Positions 17,817-24,657 of a stretch of DNA of 24,657 nucleotides are shown one piece after another. Within the stretch, counting starts at the first letter, position 1; the number at the start of each line of letters is the position of its first letter. The DNA lies in the NCBI GenBank assembly GCA_029249345.1, contig JAQWHM010000010.1:1-24657 (forward strand), written 5' to 3'. The position numbers and the translations under genes were made by a program. The DNA comes from UBA10348 sp002469915 (lineage in GTDB: Bacteria; Bacteroidota; Rhodothermia; Rhodothermales; UBA10348). The notes under the pieces were generated by a model. That model had not been told where the DNA came from, did not search any database, and worked only from the letters and a program-made list of their open reading frames with translations.

Positions 17817-18710
17817 CTACTCGACACTGAAACCAGCATTTCTCGCTGACTCATCGTCAATCTGAAAGGAAAAAGAGTCATAATAGCCGCCGCTTACGAA
17901 CCCAAAGCCATTTTCTACATTAGAAAACGTTCCAGGTTGGACCAAGAGCTCCGGATCAAATACTCCGATCGGAGACTCCCATTCTTTGGAAACGATGAAT
18001 GCTCTAACCTCAATTTCATCGAGGAAGACCTCATCCCTTCCAGGCCGTAAAGCAAGCGCAGTGAAGATGGATCCTATATCGAACGACGGCATGATAGTGA
18101 CCTTCCATACATCATCACTAATTTGTTCTATCTGACTACTACGAATTGTAACCCGAACGGTTGTTGAGCCTGTCCCATCCGGAAATAGCACTCTGACGGT
18201 ATAGATAGAAGCGGTCTGGAGTATTTTTGGAGTGCGGGTATAGGTCATTTCAACAATCACACTGCTCCGAGCCGAAAACAGGTTAGTAATCTCCACCTCC
18301 CCGTCCGGAGGAGTCCGAATATCGACATAAGAATTCCGCCCATTTCGCGTTACAGCTTCCAACGTGTACCGGGTATCATGATCCGCCCTGAATTTAGAGT
18401 AGAAAACATGACCCACATTCCCATCTCGAAACGTAATAATCGAATCTCGCCACTCAATAACCTCACCCGTTTCTTTGTTGGTTGAAGTCACCGTGGCATC
18501 CAACGGCTCAGCGACGGTGCGCTCAAGAGTACCCTCAATCGGATAGATGCGAACAGATTGCGTATCTCCCTGCGGATTAAAGAAGCCGTAAAAAGTAAAG
18601 GCTTGATCCGTCCCAAGAACAGGATCTACTTGCTCATCACAGCCAGAAGCGACGGCTACCAGCAGTACAAACCAAAAAGCGGTAGTGAGGGCGTAAATGT
18701 GCTTTTTCAT
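17817..18710 (-). CDS. DUF4249-type outer-membrane lipoprotein
   Basis: The 297-aa protein has a lipoprotein signal peptide ending VASGC, with the lipidated Cys at residue 24. Two acidic residues follow at once (CDEQVD), similar to signals that send lipoproteins to the cell surface in some Bacteroidota. The rest is beta-rich, includes a Thr/Ser-rich extracellular-type composition, and ends with FGFVSGGYYDSFSFQID, like the closing part of DUF4249 proteins. These are typically encoded directly beside a TonB-dependent receptor, as here. The ATG overlaps the receptor's TGA (ATGA, 18707-18710), so the two are translationally coupled. Its role is unknown; a surface partner that helps the receptor capture a substrate is the reasonable guess. 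Confidence 0.8.
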   Translation of the reverse strand: MKKHIYALTTAFWFVLLVAVASGCDEQVDPVLGTDQAFTFYGFFNPQGDTQSVRIYPIEGTLERTVAEPLDATVTSTNKETGEVIEWRDSIITFRDGNVGHVFYSKFRADHDTRYTLEAVTRNGRNSYVDIRTPPDGEVEITNLFSARSSVIVEMTYTRTPKILQTASIYTVRVLFPDGTGSTTVRVTIRSSQIEQISDDVWKVTIMPSFDIGSIFTALALRPGRDEVFLDEIEVRAFIVSKEWESPIGVFDPELLVQPGTFSNVENGFGFVSGGYYDSFSFQIDDESARNAGFSVE

Positions 18711-20986
18711 TCAAACTCTAATTTAAGACCGAACGTTGGAATGACCGGTAATTGATCGACACGCCTGAGCGTAAAGACATCCAGATAAAACAAATTCTGT
18801 CGATCATAGCCGTTTATAACTCCAGCTAGGGCAGAAAGATGAACGCCATTGCTCAAGTCTACTTCTTTCTCGATGGTCACATCCAACCGATGATAGGTAG
18901 GCAAAACACCGTTATAAGGCCGCTCGTAAATCACCCGCCTGCTCCCGGAATCCTGAAATACATCCAAATTTCCATCGACCACCATAAAACCGTCAAACCC
19001 GAGTGCTCGACTATATGGGAGTCCAGATCCAAACTGCCAGCGCATATTCAACTCGAACGCTCGAAAGTCGAAAGAAGTAACTGCATTAATCTGATGCCTT
19101 CGGTCGTGAGCGGGCCGGAAGTCCAAGTTGTCTTCTCCAAACCACAGTTTGATGGCGTCCTGCTTTGCCGTGTACCGAACGGACGAAATACCGTAGGTCA
19201 ATAAGCCTGTAAATGGACCCTTTCGGTATTCAGCTCGGAAATCTCCCCCAAAAACCCGGCCCTCAGCAGGTTGTAGCGTGGTTGAAAAACGTGGATACGA
19301 AGTCCATTCTGGGATAAATAGGTTGCGCAGCTTCTTTGCATACCCTTCAATACTGAGATCCAGATTGGGCGTGACCGACCTGCGATATCCTGCAATTGCA
19401 TGCAATGCTTCAGGTACCTTCGTGTTGTCTGGACTTGATGCCCAAGCCGTAAACACGCCAGCAGCATCCCTTCGATCGGCTAAACCGACCACCTCCTGAT
19501 GGAAAGATCCAAGAGCCAGCGTAAACTCATCCCTATCGCGAGGGCGGACTGCTCTAAAACGGGGCTCGAGAAACCCACTATTTTTGCTCGGAAAGGAATG
19601 GATTCGCAATCCACCACGTATAGTCCACCCAAAAAAGTTAGCGATTTCGGGCTCAAGATAAATACCTACTTCGGTCAAGTACTCTTTGCGAATGGAAATG
19701 CCCTGATACAATCCATCTAGTGCAGATTGTAGCTCCAGCGTACGAGCAAATAGTCCCCATTTAACCTCGCCATTGGCTTTAAAATGGGTGATGTTGACGT
19801 TGGTGTTTACGCTTGCCAAACTCGAACTCCTGGCCCCATCTCCACCCAGACCCGACTCTTGCGTGGATTTGAGCCTTGAGGCTGCAATGATGAACTCAGC
19901 CATGATCGGAAATGCTCTTGGAAAAACAAGATATCTAGTACTTACAGACCGGTTTTCCCAATCAACAAATTCCGGTTCTTCTAGGTCATTTCCTTCGAAG
20001 ACTGATCCCTTGTCATTTGTCCTCAGCATAGACAAGGAAAGCTGAGTGTTTGAGTTAATGAATGCGTGTGTCTTTGCGAAGAAGTCCCCAAACTCAAAGG
20101 GCAATTCGTCGTCTACAAGACGAGAAGCACCATCTTCCATATTCGAACGCCTATACGAAACAAGGAAAGACAAGATGTCATCGACAATAGGTCCCTCGAA
20201 GGTGAACCCAGACACAAAAGGCGTGGCTGAAGCCGTTCCTGCGTAGTGCTTTTTATTCCCATTTCTGCTCTTTACGTCGATAACAGACGAAATACGTCCA
20301 CCATACTGACTCGTATACCCGCCGGCGTACACATCTACTGTTTGTAAGATTTCAGATGGAAACGAAGAAAAGAATCCCAAAATATGAAACGGCTGATAAA
20401 CCCACATACCATCAAGCAAGACCAGGTTTTGCCACGGCTCACCCCCTCTAATGAACAGTTGCCCGCCTCGGTCGCCCACCGAAACGATACCGGGCAACGT
20501 CGTCAGATAGTTGACCAAATCTCCAGATATATCGGGTCCGGGAATCATTTCGATATCAGCAGGACGGATGGTCGTCTGCCCAGCAAGTACGCGCGCCGTT
20601 CCCGCTTCACGATCGCCTTCGACCACTAGTTCATCTAACGTGGTTTGTTCAATTTCTAATGTAAGGTTGATGATGATTCGATCTGCGCGACCAATCACGA
20701 GCGTATCAACGAAGGATTCGAATCCGATAAATGAAGCTCTTAACTCGTAGGTACCGGCTTGAATCTTGGCTAAAGCGTACACCCCATCATTTCCAGAAAC
20801 TGTGCCTAACCTGAGGCTGTCCGCTTCATAAAGAGCGATATTAACGCCCTGCAGACTCTCGCCATCAATAGCAGCTACTACAGTTCCACGGATAATGGAC
20901 TGCTGAGCAAGGGCTACCTCTCCCGTTATAGACAGAGACAGTGCTAAAAATCCTGCGATGAGCCATTTTATGCCAGGCGTCTTCAT
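18707..20986 (-). CDS. TonB-dependent outer-membrane receptor
   Basis: Outer-membrane beta-barrel transporter with a signal peptide (MKTPGIKWLIAGFLALSLS…ALAQ). A carboxypeptidase-regulatory-like beta domain follows (IIRGTVVAAIDGESLQGVNIALYEADSL), then a plug domain (LVNYLTTLPGIVSVGDRGGQLFIRGGEPWQNLVLLDGM … YTSQYGGRISSVIDV). The remainder is a barrel ending LKLEFE. Counted from ATG 20986 it is 759 aa. The frame is open further up to an ATG at 21097 (796 aa), with in-frame ATGs also at 21046, 21031, 21016 and 21001. I choose 20986 because it gives a normal signal peptide and has the best ribosome site (AGAGGA, 5 nt before the ATG). Size and plan are like oar/FecA-type receptors rather than SusC, and no susD gene is present. 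Substrate unknown. Confidence 0.9.
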   Translation of the reverse strand: MKTPGIKWLIAGFLALSLSITGEVALAQQSIIRGTVVAAIDGESLQGVNIALYEADSLRLGTVSGNDGVYALAKIQAGTYELRASFIGFESFVDTLVIGRADRIIINLTLEIEQTTLDELVVEGDREAGTARVLAGQTTIRPADIEMIPGPDISGDLVNYLTTLPGIVSVGDRGGQLFIRGGEPWQNLVLLDGMWVYQPFHILGFFSSFPSEILQTVDVYAGGYTSQYGGRISSVIDVKSRNGNKKHYAGTASATPFVSGFTFEGPIVDDILSFLVSYRRSNMEDGASRLVDDELPFEFGDFFAKTHAFINSNTQLSLSMLRTNDKGSVFEGNDLEEPEFVDWENRSVSTRYLVFPRAFPIMAEFIIAASRLKSTQESGLGGDGARSSSLASVNTNVNITHFKANGEVKWGLFARTLELQSALDGLYQGISIRKEYLTEVGIYLEPEIANFFGWTIRGGLRIHSFPSKNSGFLEPRFRAVRPRDRDEFTLALGSFHQEVVGLADRRDAAGVFTAWASSPDNTKVPEALHAIAGYRRSVTPNLDLSIEGYAKKLRNLFIPEWTSYPRFSTTLQPAEGRVFGGDFRAEYRKGPFTGLLTYGISSVRYTAKQDAIKLWFGEDNLDFRPAHDRRHQINAVTSFDFRAFELNMRWQFGSGLPYSRALGFDGFMVVDGNLDVFQDSGSRRVIYERPYNGVLPTYHRLDVTIEKEVDLSNGVHLSALAGVINGYDRQNLFYLDVFTLRRVDQLPVIPTFGLKLEFE

Positions 20987-21055
20987 CGCAATCCTCTGCA
21001 TCGCAATCCTATGCATCGCAATCCTATACATCGCAATCCTATGCATCGCAATCTG
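20984..21055 (-). repeat. 15-bp tandem repeats carrying ribosome site plus ATG
   Basis: Four full 15-bp units (20984-20998, 20999-21013, 21014-21028, 21029-21043) and a 12-nt partial unit (21044-21055) lie at the 5' end of the receptor gene. On the minus strand each unit reads AGGATTGCGATG plus a variable codon (CAT, TAT, CAT, CAG before the AGG). An AGGA ribosome-site core therefore stands 5 nt before an in-frame ATG in four successive copies; the partial copy has CAGATTGCGATG. All ATGs are in one frame with the receptor. If translated from further up the array encodes IAMHR/IAMYR/IAMQR pentapeptides. Confidence 0.9.
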
Positions 21056-21100
21056 TGAACTACACGAACTACTGATAGATAAACCCTTTTCTTTCATGTG

Positions 21101-23242
21101 CTAATTCACTTCAATCTGTCTTCTAACTAATGTTTGAGCTCCTGTCTCTTTATGGGTAATACGGACGGCTAGGACGTATGTACCGGAGCGAACTTCTTCC
21201 GTTTCCAAGATCAGATACCGCGGATCTGGATTAGAATGAAATTGGTCATCAAATTCAACAGAAACAGCCGCAGATTCTCGTCTACCAAAAATCCGACCCA
21301 GTGTAGGCATTAAATCATCCTCAAGTGTGCCGGATACAAGAGCCGCTTGGATCATGATATCTGAACCGAAATATTGTTGCTCGGGATAGGACTCAAAATA
21401 CAAGTATATAGGTGAACCACGGTCAAAGGATGGCACCGCAACGGGATAAATAGTGTGCCCGTTACGCGAAAATGAGGTTCCAGTCGTAGCAGCATTCGTA
21501 TTCGCATCAAACTCCCCTATTTCATCGGATTCTTCCACTAAGGTGGCCAATACAAGACTACTGACGGCAATCGGTCCAATAGGATCTGACACCTTGTCTC
21601 GGAATGCCGCAAACCCACGAATATCTTCAATCTCCAACGAAATCTGCTGGTTTCCATCTTCCGTTGGATGAACGATGACGTGGGACACATCGCAGGGCAT
21701 TTCACTCCAGTGTTTTTTACGACGTAAAATATCCAATAACCGATAGTTCTCGGGCACCGGTCCACCCTGTTTTCGAACAAAAAAGGCCACATTATGTCCA
21801 GGTGGCTGATCCGTTTCCGGGAAACAATAAGCCACGACTACCTCCTTTCCGGTGGTTGTCTTAAAGGTCGAAATCATCGCATTCAATTCGAAACGCAATC
21901 GATCAGCATGCTGAGATCGTTCTGGATCATCCCTAAACCACTCCTTCGAACACTTAGAAAAATCGGGGACTCCTCTCCCCCGAAGGTGGCAAGGCACCAT
22001 ATTGGGGTTGGAATGGAATATTGGAGTGCCGTATTTCATTATGTCTGTAAATACCCAGTACCTGAACCCGTAATGCAGGACGTACGATGATCCAATTTGA
22101 ACTTGAATCAAAGGCAGACCGTAACGGATATATACTTCGCCCGGTCGTGTTTCCCATCCCCGATATCCGTGGCTCGGGCGTCCCCACATTAGATCTGCAG
22201 CAACCGTTCGGACCTGATGCTCAACGAGGCGTTCATTATCTGGTGTACTCCAGAGGTAATCCATCCCCGCCCAAAAATCTTCGGTTTGGGCGGCATCCGC
22301 TTCTTCAAACTCACCCTTTCTAGATGTACTCGTCACCATTTGCGGGTTGGTAAACACCCACCTAGTCTCGTCATCCATCAGAGTAAGACTGTGGTTTAGG
22401 GATTTGGTCGCCGATTTATGGTCTCCCTGAAAATAGTGTGACATTCCCACAATCTGATATCCCAATACCTTGTCGGGATAGTCCTTAATGAACTCCTCAC
22501 CTGAAGACCTGCTGTATTCAAATGACTTGGCCCGAAGAGAGGCTTCAGCCAGCATTCTGAGAGTGAACTCCCTCATATTGCCCGACAACGAAGCCGTAAA
22601 AAGATAGTGAAGCGCATCCTCCCTCGCAGCAGATTCTATCTCTGGCCGCATTTGGGGACCATGCGTATTGCCTGTTGCTGCCTCCTCAGGCTGATAGCCA
22701 ACAAGCGAGGAAGTTCCAGCTAACGAGACTGTGACTTGGTGAATTACTTTCTGCAGGGAAGACCGTCCAATGAATCTATTGTGCTCCCTTCGATAATCCT
22801 CGAGCTTAATCATTCCTACGGTTAGATTTCCAAGAACGCTTTCAGGATGGGCCTCCAAGAGATTGAGTGCTCTTTTCTCAAGGGCAAATAGTTTTGCGGT
22901 CGGGAATAAACCGGAACCGTACCGATAATCTCTCCAAAGATCTAATTCCACTGCTCTCAACCTGGACCTTTCGGATTTTGGCAACCTCCGAAGCGCCCGC
23001 TTCGCGACTGGGGGATCGACCACCGGACCAAACAAGGATATCTCGGCCAAGAACAGCAGTCCATCCGGATCCTTTGGCCATCTTGAAAGAATTTCGTCCG
23101 TCTGAAAAGCGGCTAGGTCCCAATCCGCAACCTTAATTGCCTCCGTTACAATACTAACCCTTTCACTCCGAGTCATGCTCTGAGCAAACAGAACAGTATG
23201 ACCAAAGACAGTCAGAAGTAGAATGATTTTGAGTCGGCGCAT
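21101..23242 (-). CDS. Secreted GWxTD-domain protein (upstream copy)
   Basis: The 713-aa exported protein has a signal peptide (MRRLKIILLLTVFGHTVLFAQ). A helical TPR-like N-terminal half follows (WDLAAFQTDEILSRWPKDPDGLLFLAEI; later SFEYSRSSGEEFIKDYPDKVLGYQIVGMSHYFQGDHKSA). The GWxTD module then includes DFWAGMDYLWSTPDNERLVEHQVR and GYRGWETRPGEVYIRYGLP (Trp363). Beta-rich sequence runs to the end. It is a diverged relative of the 802-aa GWxTD protein in the same cluster. The signature reads GWETR, not GWxTD. It is the first gene of the cluster; its TAG is 3 nt before the most upstream receptor ATG (21097) and 114 nt before the preferred one. Molecular role unknown. Confidence 0.88.
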   Translation of the reverse strand: MRRLKIILLLTVFGHTVLFAQSMTRSERVSIVTEAIKVADWDLAAFQTDEILSRWPKDPDGLLFLAEISLFGPVVDPPVAKRALRRLPKSERSRLRAVELDLWRDYRYGSGLFPTAKLFALEKRALNLLEAHPESVLGNLTVGMIKLEDYRREHNRFIGRSSLQKVIHQVTVSLAGTSSLVGYQPEEAATGNTHGPQMRPEIESAAREDALHYLFTASLSGNMREFTLRMLAEASLRAKSFEYSRSSGEEFIKDYPDKVLGYQIVGMSHYFQGDHKSATKSLNHSLTLMDDETRWVFTNPQMVTSTSRKGEFEEADAAQTEDFWAGMDYLWSTPDNERLVEHQVRTVAADLMWGRPSHGYRGWETRPGEVYIRYGLPLIQVQIGSSYVLHYGFRYWVFTDIMKYGTPIFHSNPNMVPCHLRGRGVPDFSKCSKEWFRDDPERSQHADRLRFELNAMISTFKTTTGKEVVVAYCFPETDQPPGHNVAFFVRKQGGPVPENYRLLDILRRKKHWSEMPCDVSHVIVHPTEDGNQQISLEIEDIRGFAAFRDKVSDPIGPIAVSSLVLATLVEESDEIGEFDANTNAATTGTSFSRNGHTIYPVAVPSFDRGSPIYLYFESYPEQQYFGSDIMIQAALVSGTLEDDLMPTLGRIFGRRESAAVSVEFDDQFHSNPDPRYLILETEEVRSGTYVLAVRITHKETGAQTLVRRQIEVN

Positions 23243-23310
23243 GAGCTGGTGCAGGAGCTAGAGGAGACCTAATGTAGAAATCTTGCAGTACCGAGTCAGG
23301 GTAGGGGCGC

Positions 23311-23369
23311 ATTATAGCCTTTGTCCAGCCTCATCTGTCCCTCAAGTCATGTAGGGTAATTTCCTACAT
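23311..23369 (-). promoter_or_regulatory. Candidate promoter and operator of the envelope cluster
   Basis: On the minus strand a perfect TATAAT occurs at 23316-23311, about 70 nt before the first GWxTD start codon. The -35 region is poor: TTGAGG sits 23 nt further up, which is too far. Upstream of that lies a perfect 7-bp inverted repeat, ATGTAGG (23349-23355) and CCTACAT (23363-23369), around a 7-nt AT-rich centre. This would fit an activator bound upstream of a promoter with a weak -35. The repeat is also 30-50 nt after the smpB stop codon, so an mRNA-end hairpin is possible, but no T-run follows. Confidence 0.4.
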
Positions 23370-23398
23370 TGCCAACTGCCGTTCTCCCACATTTGCCC

Positions 23399-23863
23399 TC
23401 AGTCATCGTACCGATTGCTTTTCAGTCGATCTAAACGACGTTTAGAATCTCGATCAGCAATATCAGCACGCTTGTCATATAGCTTTTTACCTTTGCCAAT
23501 TCCCAATTCTAATTTTGCTTTTCCATTCTTGAAATAGAGCTTCAAAGGAATAATTGTATACCCTTTTTGACGAGCGGCCTTGTCTAGTTTTTCTATTTCC
23601 CTACGGTGCATGAGTAGCTTCCGAGGACGCAAGGGCTCGTGATTAGCTCTATTTCCATGAGCATAGGGCGCAATGTGACATCCACGCAGTGCCAATTCTC
23701 CTGACTCGACGCTACAGTATGCTTCCTGTAAATTGGCTTTTCCCTCTCTTAAAGACTTCACTTCTGTCCCGGTAAGGACCATGCCCGCTTCAAAACGCTC
23801 CTCGATGTGATATTCGTAGGTCGCTTTTCTGTTTTTCGTAATGATTTTGATAGAATCACTCAT
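23399..23863 (-). CDS. smpB: SsrA-binding protein SmpB
   Basis: Binds tmRNA and brings it to stalled ribosomes for trans-translation. The 154-aa protein has the full family pattern: NRKATYEYHIEERFEAGMVLTGTEVKSLREGKANLQEAYC in the N-terminal half, HIAPYAHGNRANHEPLRPRKLLMHRREI in the middle, and KLELGIGKGKKLYDKRADIADRDSKRR in the basic C-terminal tail that reaches the decoding centre. Nothing is missing. The ATG overlaps the TGA of the upstream mqnA-like gene by 4 nt (ATGA), so the two are coupled. No tmRNA gene was noticed in the window. Confidence 0.97.
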   Translation of the reverse strand: MSDSIKIITKNRKATYEYHIEERFEAGMVLTGTEVKSLREGKANLQEAYCSVESGELALRGCHIAPYAHGNRANHEPLRPRKLLMHRREIEKLDKAARQKGYTIIPLKLYFKNGKAKLELGIGKGKKLYDKRADIADRDSKRRLDRLKSNRYDD

Positions 23864-24654
23864 GCTTGGGCATCTTCATCTTCATCGGGGGGAAGACTTG
23901 CGAACATGACTGGATTGATTTCTTCTGTCAGTCCATAAAAGTATAAGTGGTCGCACATTTCAGTTAAACTAGCGACTGCTAAGTCATCCAATCGCATACG
24001 CAGATCGTTTAAAAAGAAGGATTCCATTTCAGGATTATCGTTCCATTTTTTCGAAAATGCTACTCGGTTATCATCAATGGCAATCATCGCATCTCTAACC
24101 GCACGAATTACATCTGGACCTGCCGCTCCTTTTCGTGTCGCAAATACAGCCCAAACGAAAGGATAACTGGTTAGCTCGTACCATTCTTGGGCGAGATCTA
24201 TCGTTATTGGATCTACGTCTGAGGCAGACGCATCGCCTTCCAGGGGAACGCTAATTAGCGCATGAGGAGATAACTCTGCGGGTAGGTCGTCTCTTTCATT
24301 AAGGGCTACAACTGTTCCGTAATGTTCTTTGAGCACTACGGCTGCCACGAGGGCGGACAGACTACCTTCGTTCCCATGTATGATCCCCAGTGTTTTTGAT
24401 CCGAGCGTTTGGCTCACGGTCAGAATGGCATAGGGGTTATTCCATGTTGAAACGGCGACAGCCGGCAGAATATCAAAATCCTCTGGGTGCGCAAGGGCTA
24501 AATCAGATGGAATAAGAGCAACATCTGCGATTCCGTCGCGCAACTCCTTCAGTATCTCAGTCCGAGCCATTGGATACACTCCCTCTCCGAAAGCCGTTTT
24601 AAAGCCTTCGAGCACGGGATAGGTGACCGGATTATTCCAAATTGCAATCTTCAT
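23860..24654 (-). CDS. mqnA: MqnA/MqnD-family menaquinone biosynthesis protein
   Basis: Most like chorismate dehydratase MqnA, which makes 3-enolpyruvoylbenzoate at the start of the futalosine route to menaquinone. The 264-aa protein has the periplasmic-binding-protein-like fold of the family. Family-like segments are LRDGIADVALIPSDLAL (about residues 37-54) and IDLAQEWYELTSYPFVWAVFATRKG. The N-terminal strand reads KIAIWNNPVTYPVLEGF, whereas MqnA as I recall it has a YLN-x-x-P pattern there, so the active-site loop may differ. The tail is acidic (PPDEDEDAQA). The ATG is 3 nt from the window end, so a longer N-terminus and the ribosome site cannot be checked. MqnA versus MqnD is a judgement from motif likeness. 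Confidence 0.72.
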   Translation of the reverse strand: MKIAIWNNPVTYPVLEGFKTAFGEGVYPMARTEILKELRDGIADVALIPSDLALAHPEDFDILPAVAVSTWNNPYAILTVSQTLGSKTLGIIHGNEGSLSALVAAVVLKEHYGTVVALNERDDLPAELSPHALISVPLEGDASASDVDPITIDLAQEWYELTSYPFVWAVFATRKGAAGPDVIRAVRDAMIAIDDNRVAFSKKWNDNPEMESFFLNDLRMRLDDLAVASLTEMCDHLYFYGLTEEINPVMFASLPPDEDEDAQA

Positions 24655-24657
24655 GGT

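Noticed and set aside
20984..21055. Short CRISPR-like array
   Set aside because: Units are 15 bp, directly adjacent with no spacers, in frame with a gene, and there are no cas genes.
20987..21097. 37-residue N-terminal extension of the TonB receptor from ATG 21097 as the main product
   Set aside because: The first part is not signal-peptide-like, ATG 21097 has a poor ribosome site, and better sites occur downstream in the repeat array; kept only as an alternative start.

Overview
The window (24,657 bp, mid-range GC) looks like chromosomal DNA of a Bacteroidota-related bacterium, most likely of the Rhodothermota/Balneolota type. The evidence is a TonB-dependent receptor with an N-terminal carboxypeptidase-like domain translationally coupled to a DUF4249 lipoprotein, two GWxTD-domain proteins, an MqnA-like (futalosine-route menaquinone) protein, and a topoisomerase I with repeated C-terminal modules and a Lys-rich tail. 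The phylum assignment rests on gene content read by eye, not on a search. I see no mobile element, phage, CRISPR array, rRNA or tRNA. Coding density is high and no stretch over 300 bases lacks a gene; the longest gap is 283 bp between ppdK and topA.

Layout. (1) 1-2753: ppdK (pyruvate phosphate dikinase, minus strand) with a textbook intrinsic terminator at 47-76. (2) 3037-5661: topA (plus strand), divergent from ppdK and convergent with the next block. (3) 8578-5667, minus strand: a gcdH-type acyl-CoA dehydrogenase, two small paralogous membrane proteins of unknown function, and rsgA (ribosome-maturation GTPase). (4) 8745-15243, plus strand: tyrA (prephenate dehydrogenase with ACT domain), gcvT (glycine cleavage T protein), ftsK (chromosome-segregation translocase), purK and purE (N5-CAIR steps of purine synthesis). 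This is a tightly packed housekeeping run that ends in a putative terminator shared by the convergent gene ends. (5) 23242-15250, minus strand: an envelope cluster in the order GWxTD protein, TonB-dependent receptor, DUF4249 lipoprotein, second GWxTD protein. (6) 24654-23399, minus strand: mqnA-like gene and smpB (trans-translation), overlapping by ATGA.

How the genes fit together. Blocks 1-4 and 6 are ordinary metabolism, translation quality control and cell division. Block 5 is the accessory-looking part: four secreted or envelope proteins that plausibly form one expression unit and perhaps one outer-membrane machine. Its most striking sequence feature is a tandem array of 15-bp units at the 5' end of the receptor gene. 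Each full unit carries a Shine-Dalgarno-like AGGA at optimal distance from an in-frame ATG, giving a ladder of possible start sites. A possible operator with a perfect TATAAT box precedes the cluster.
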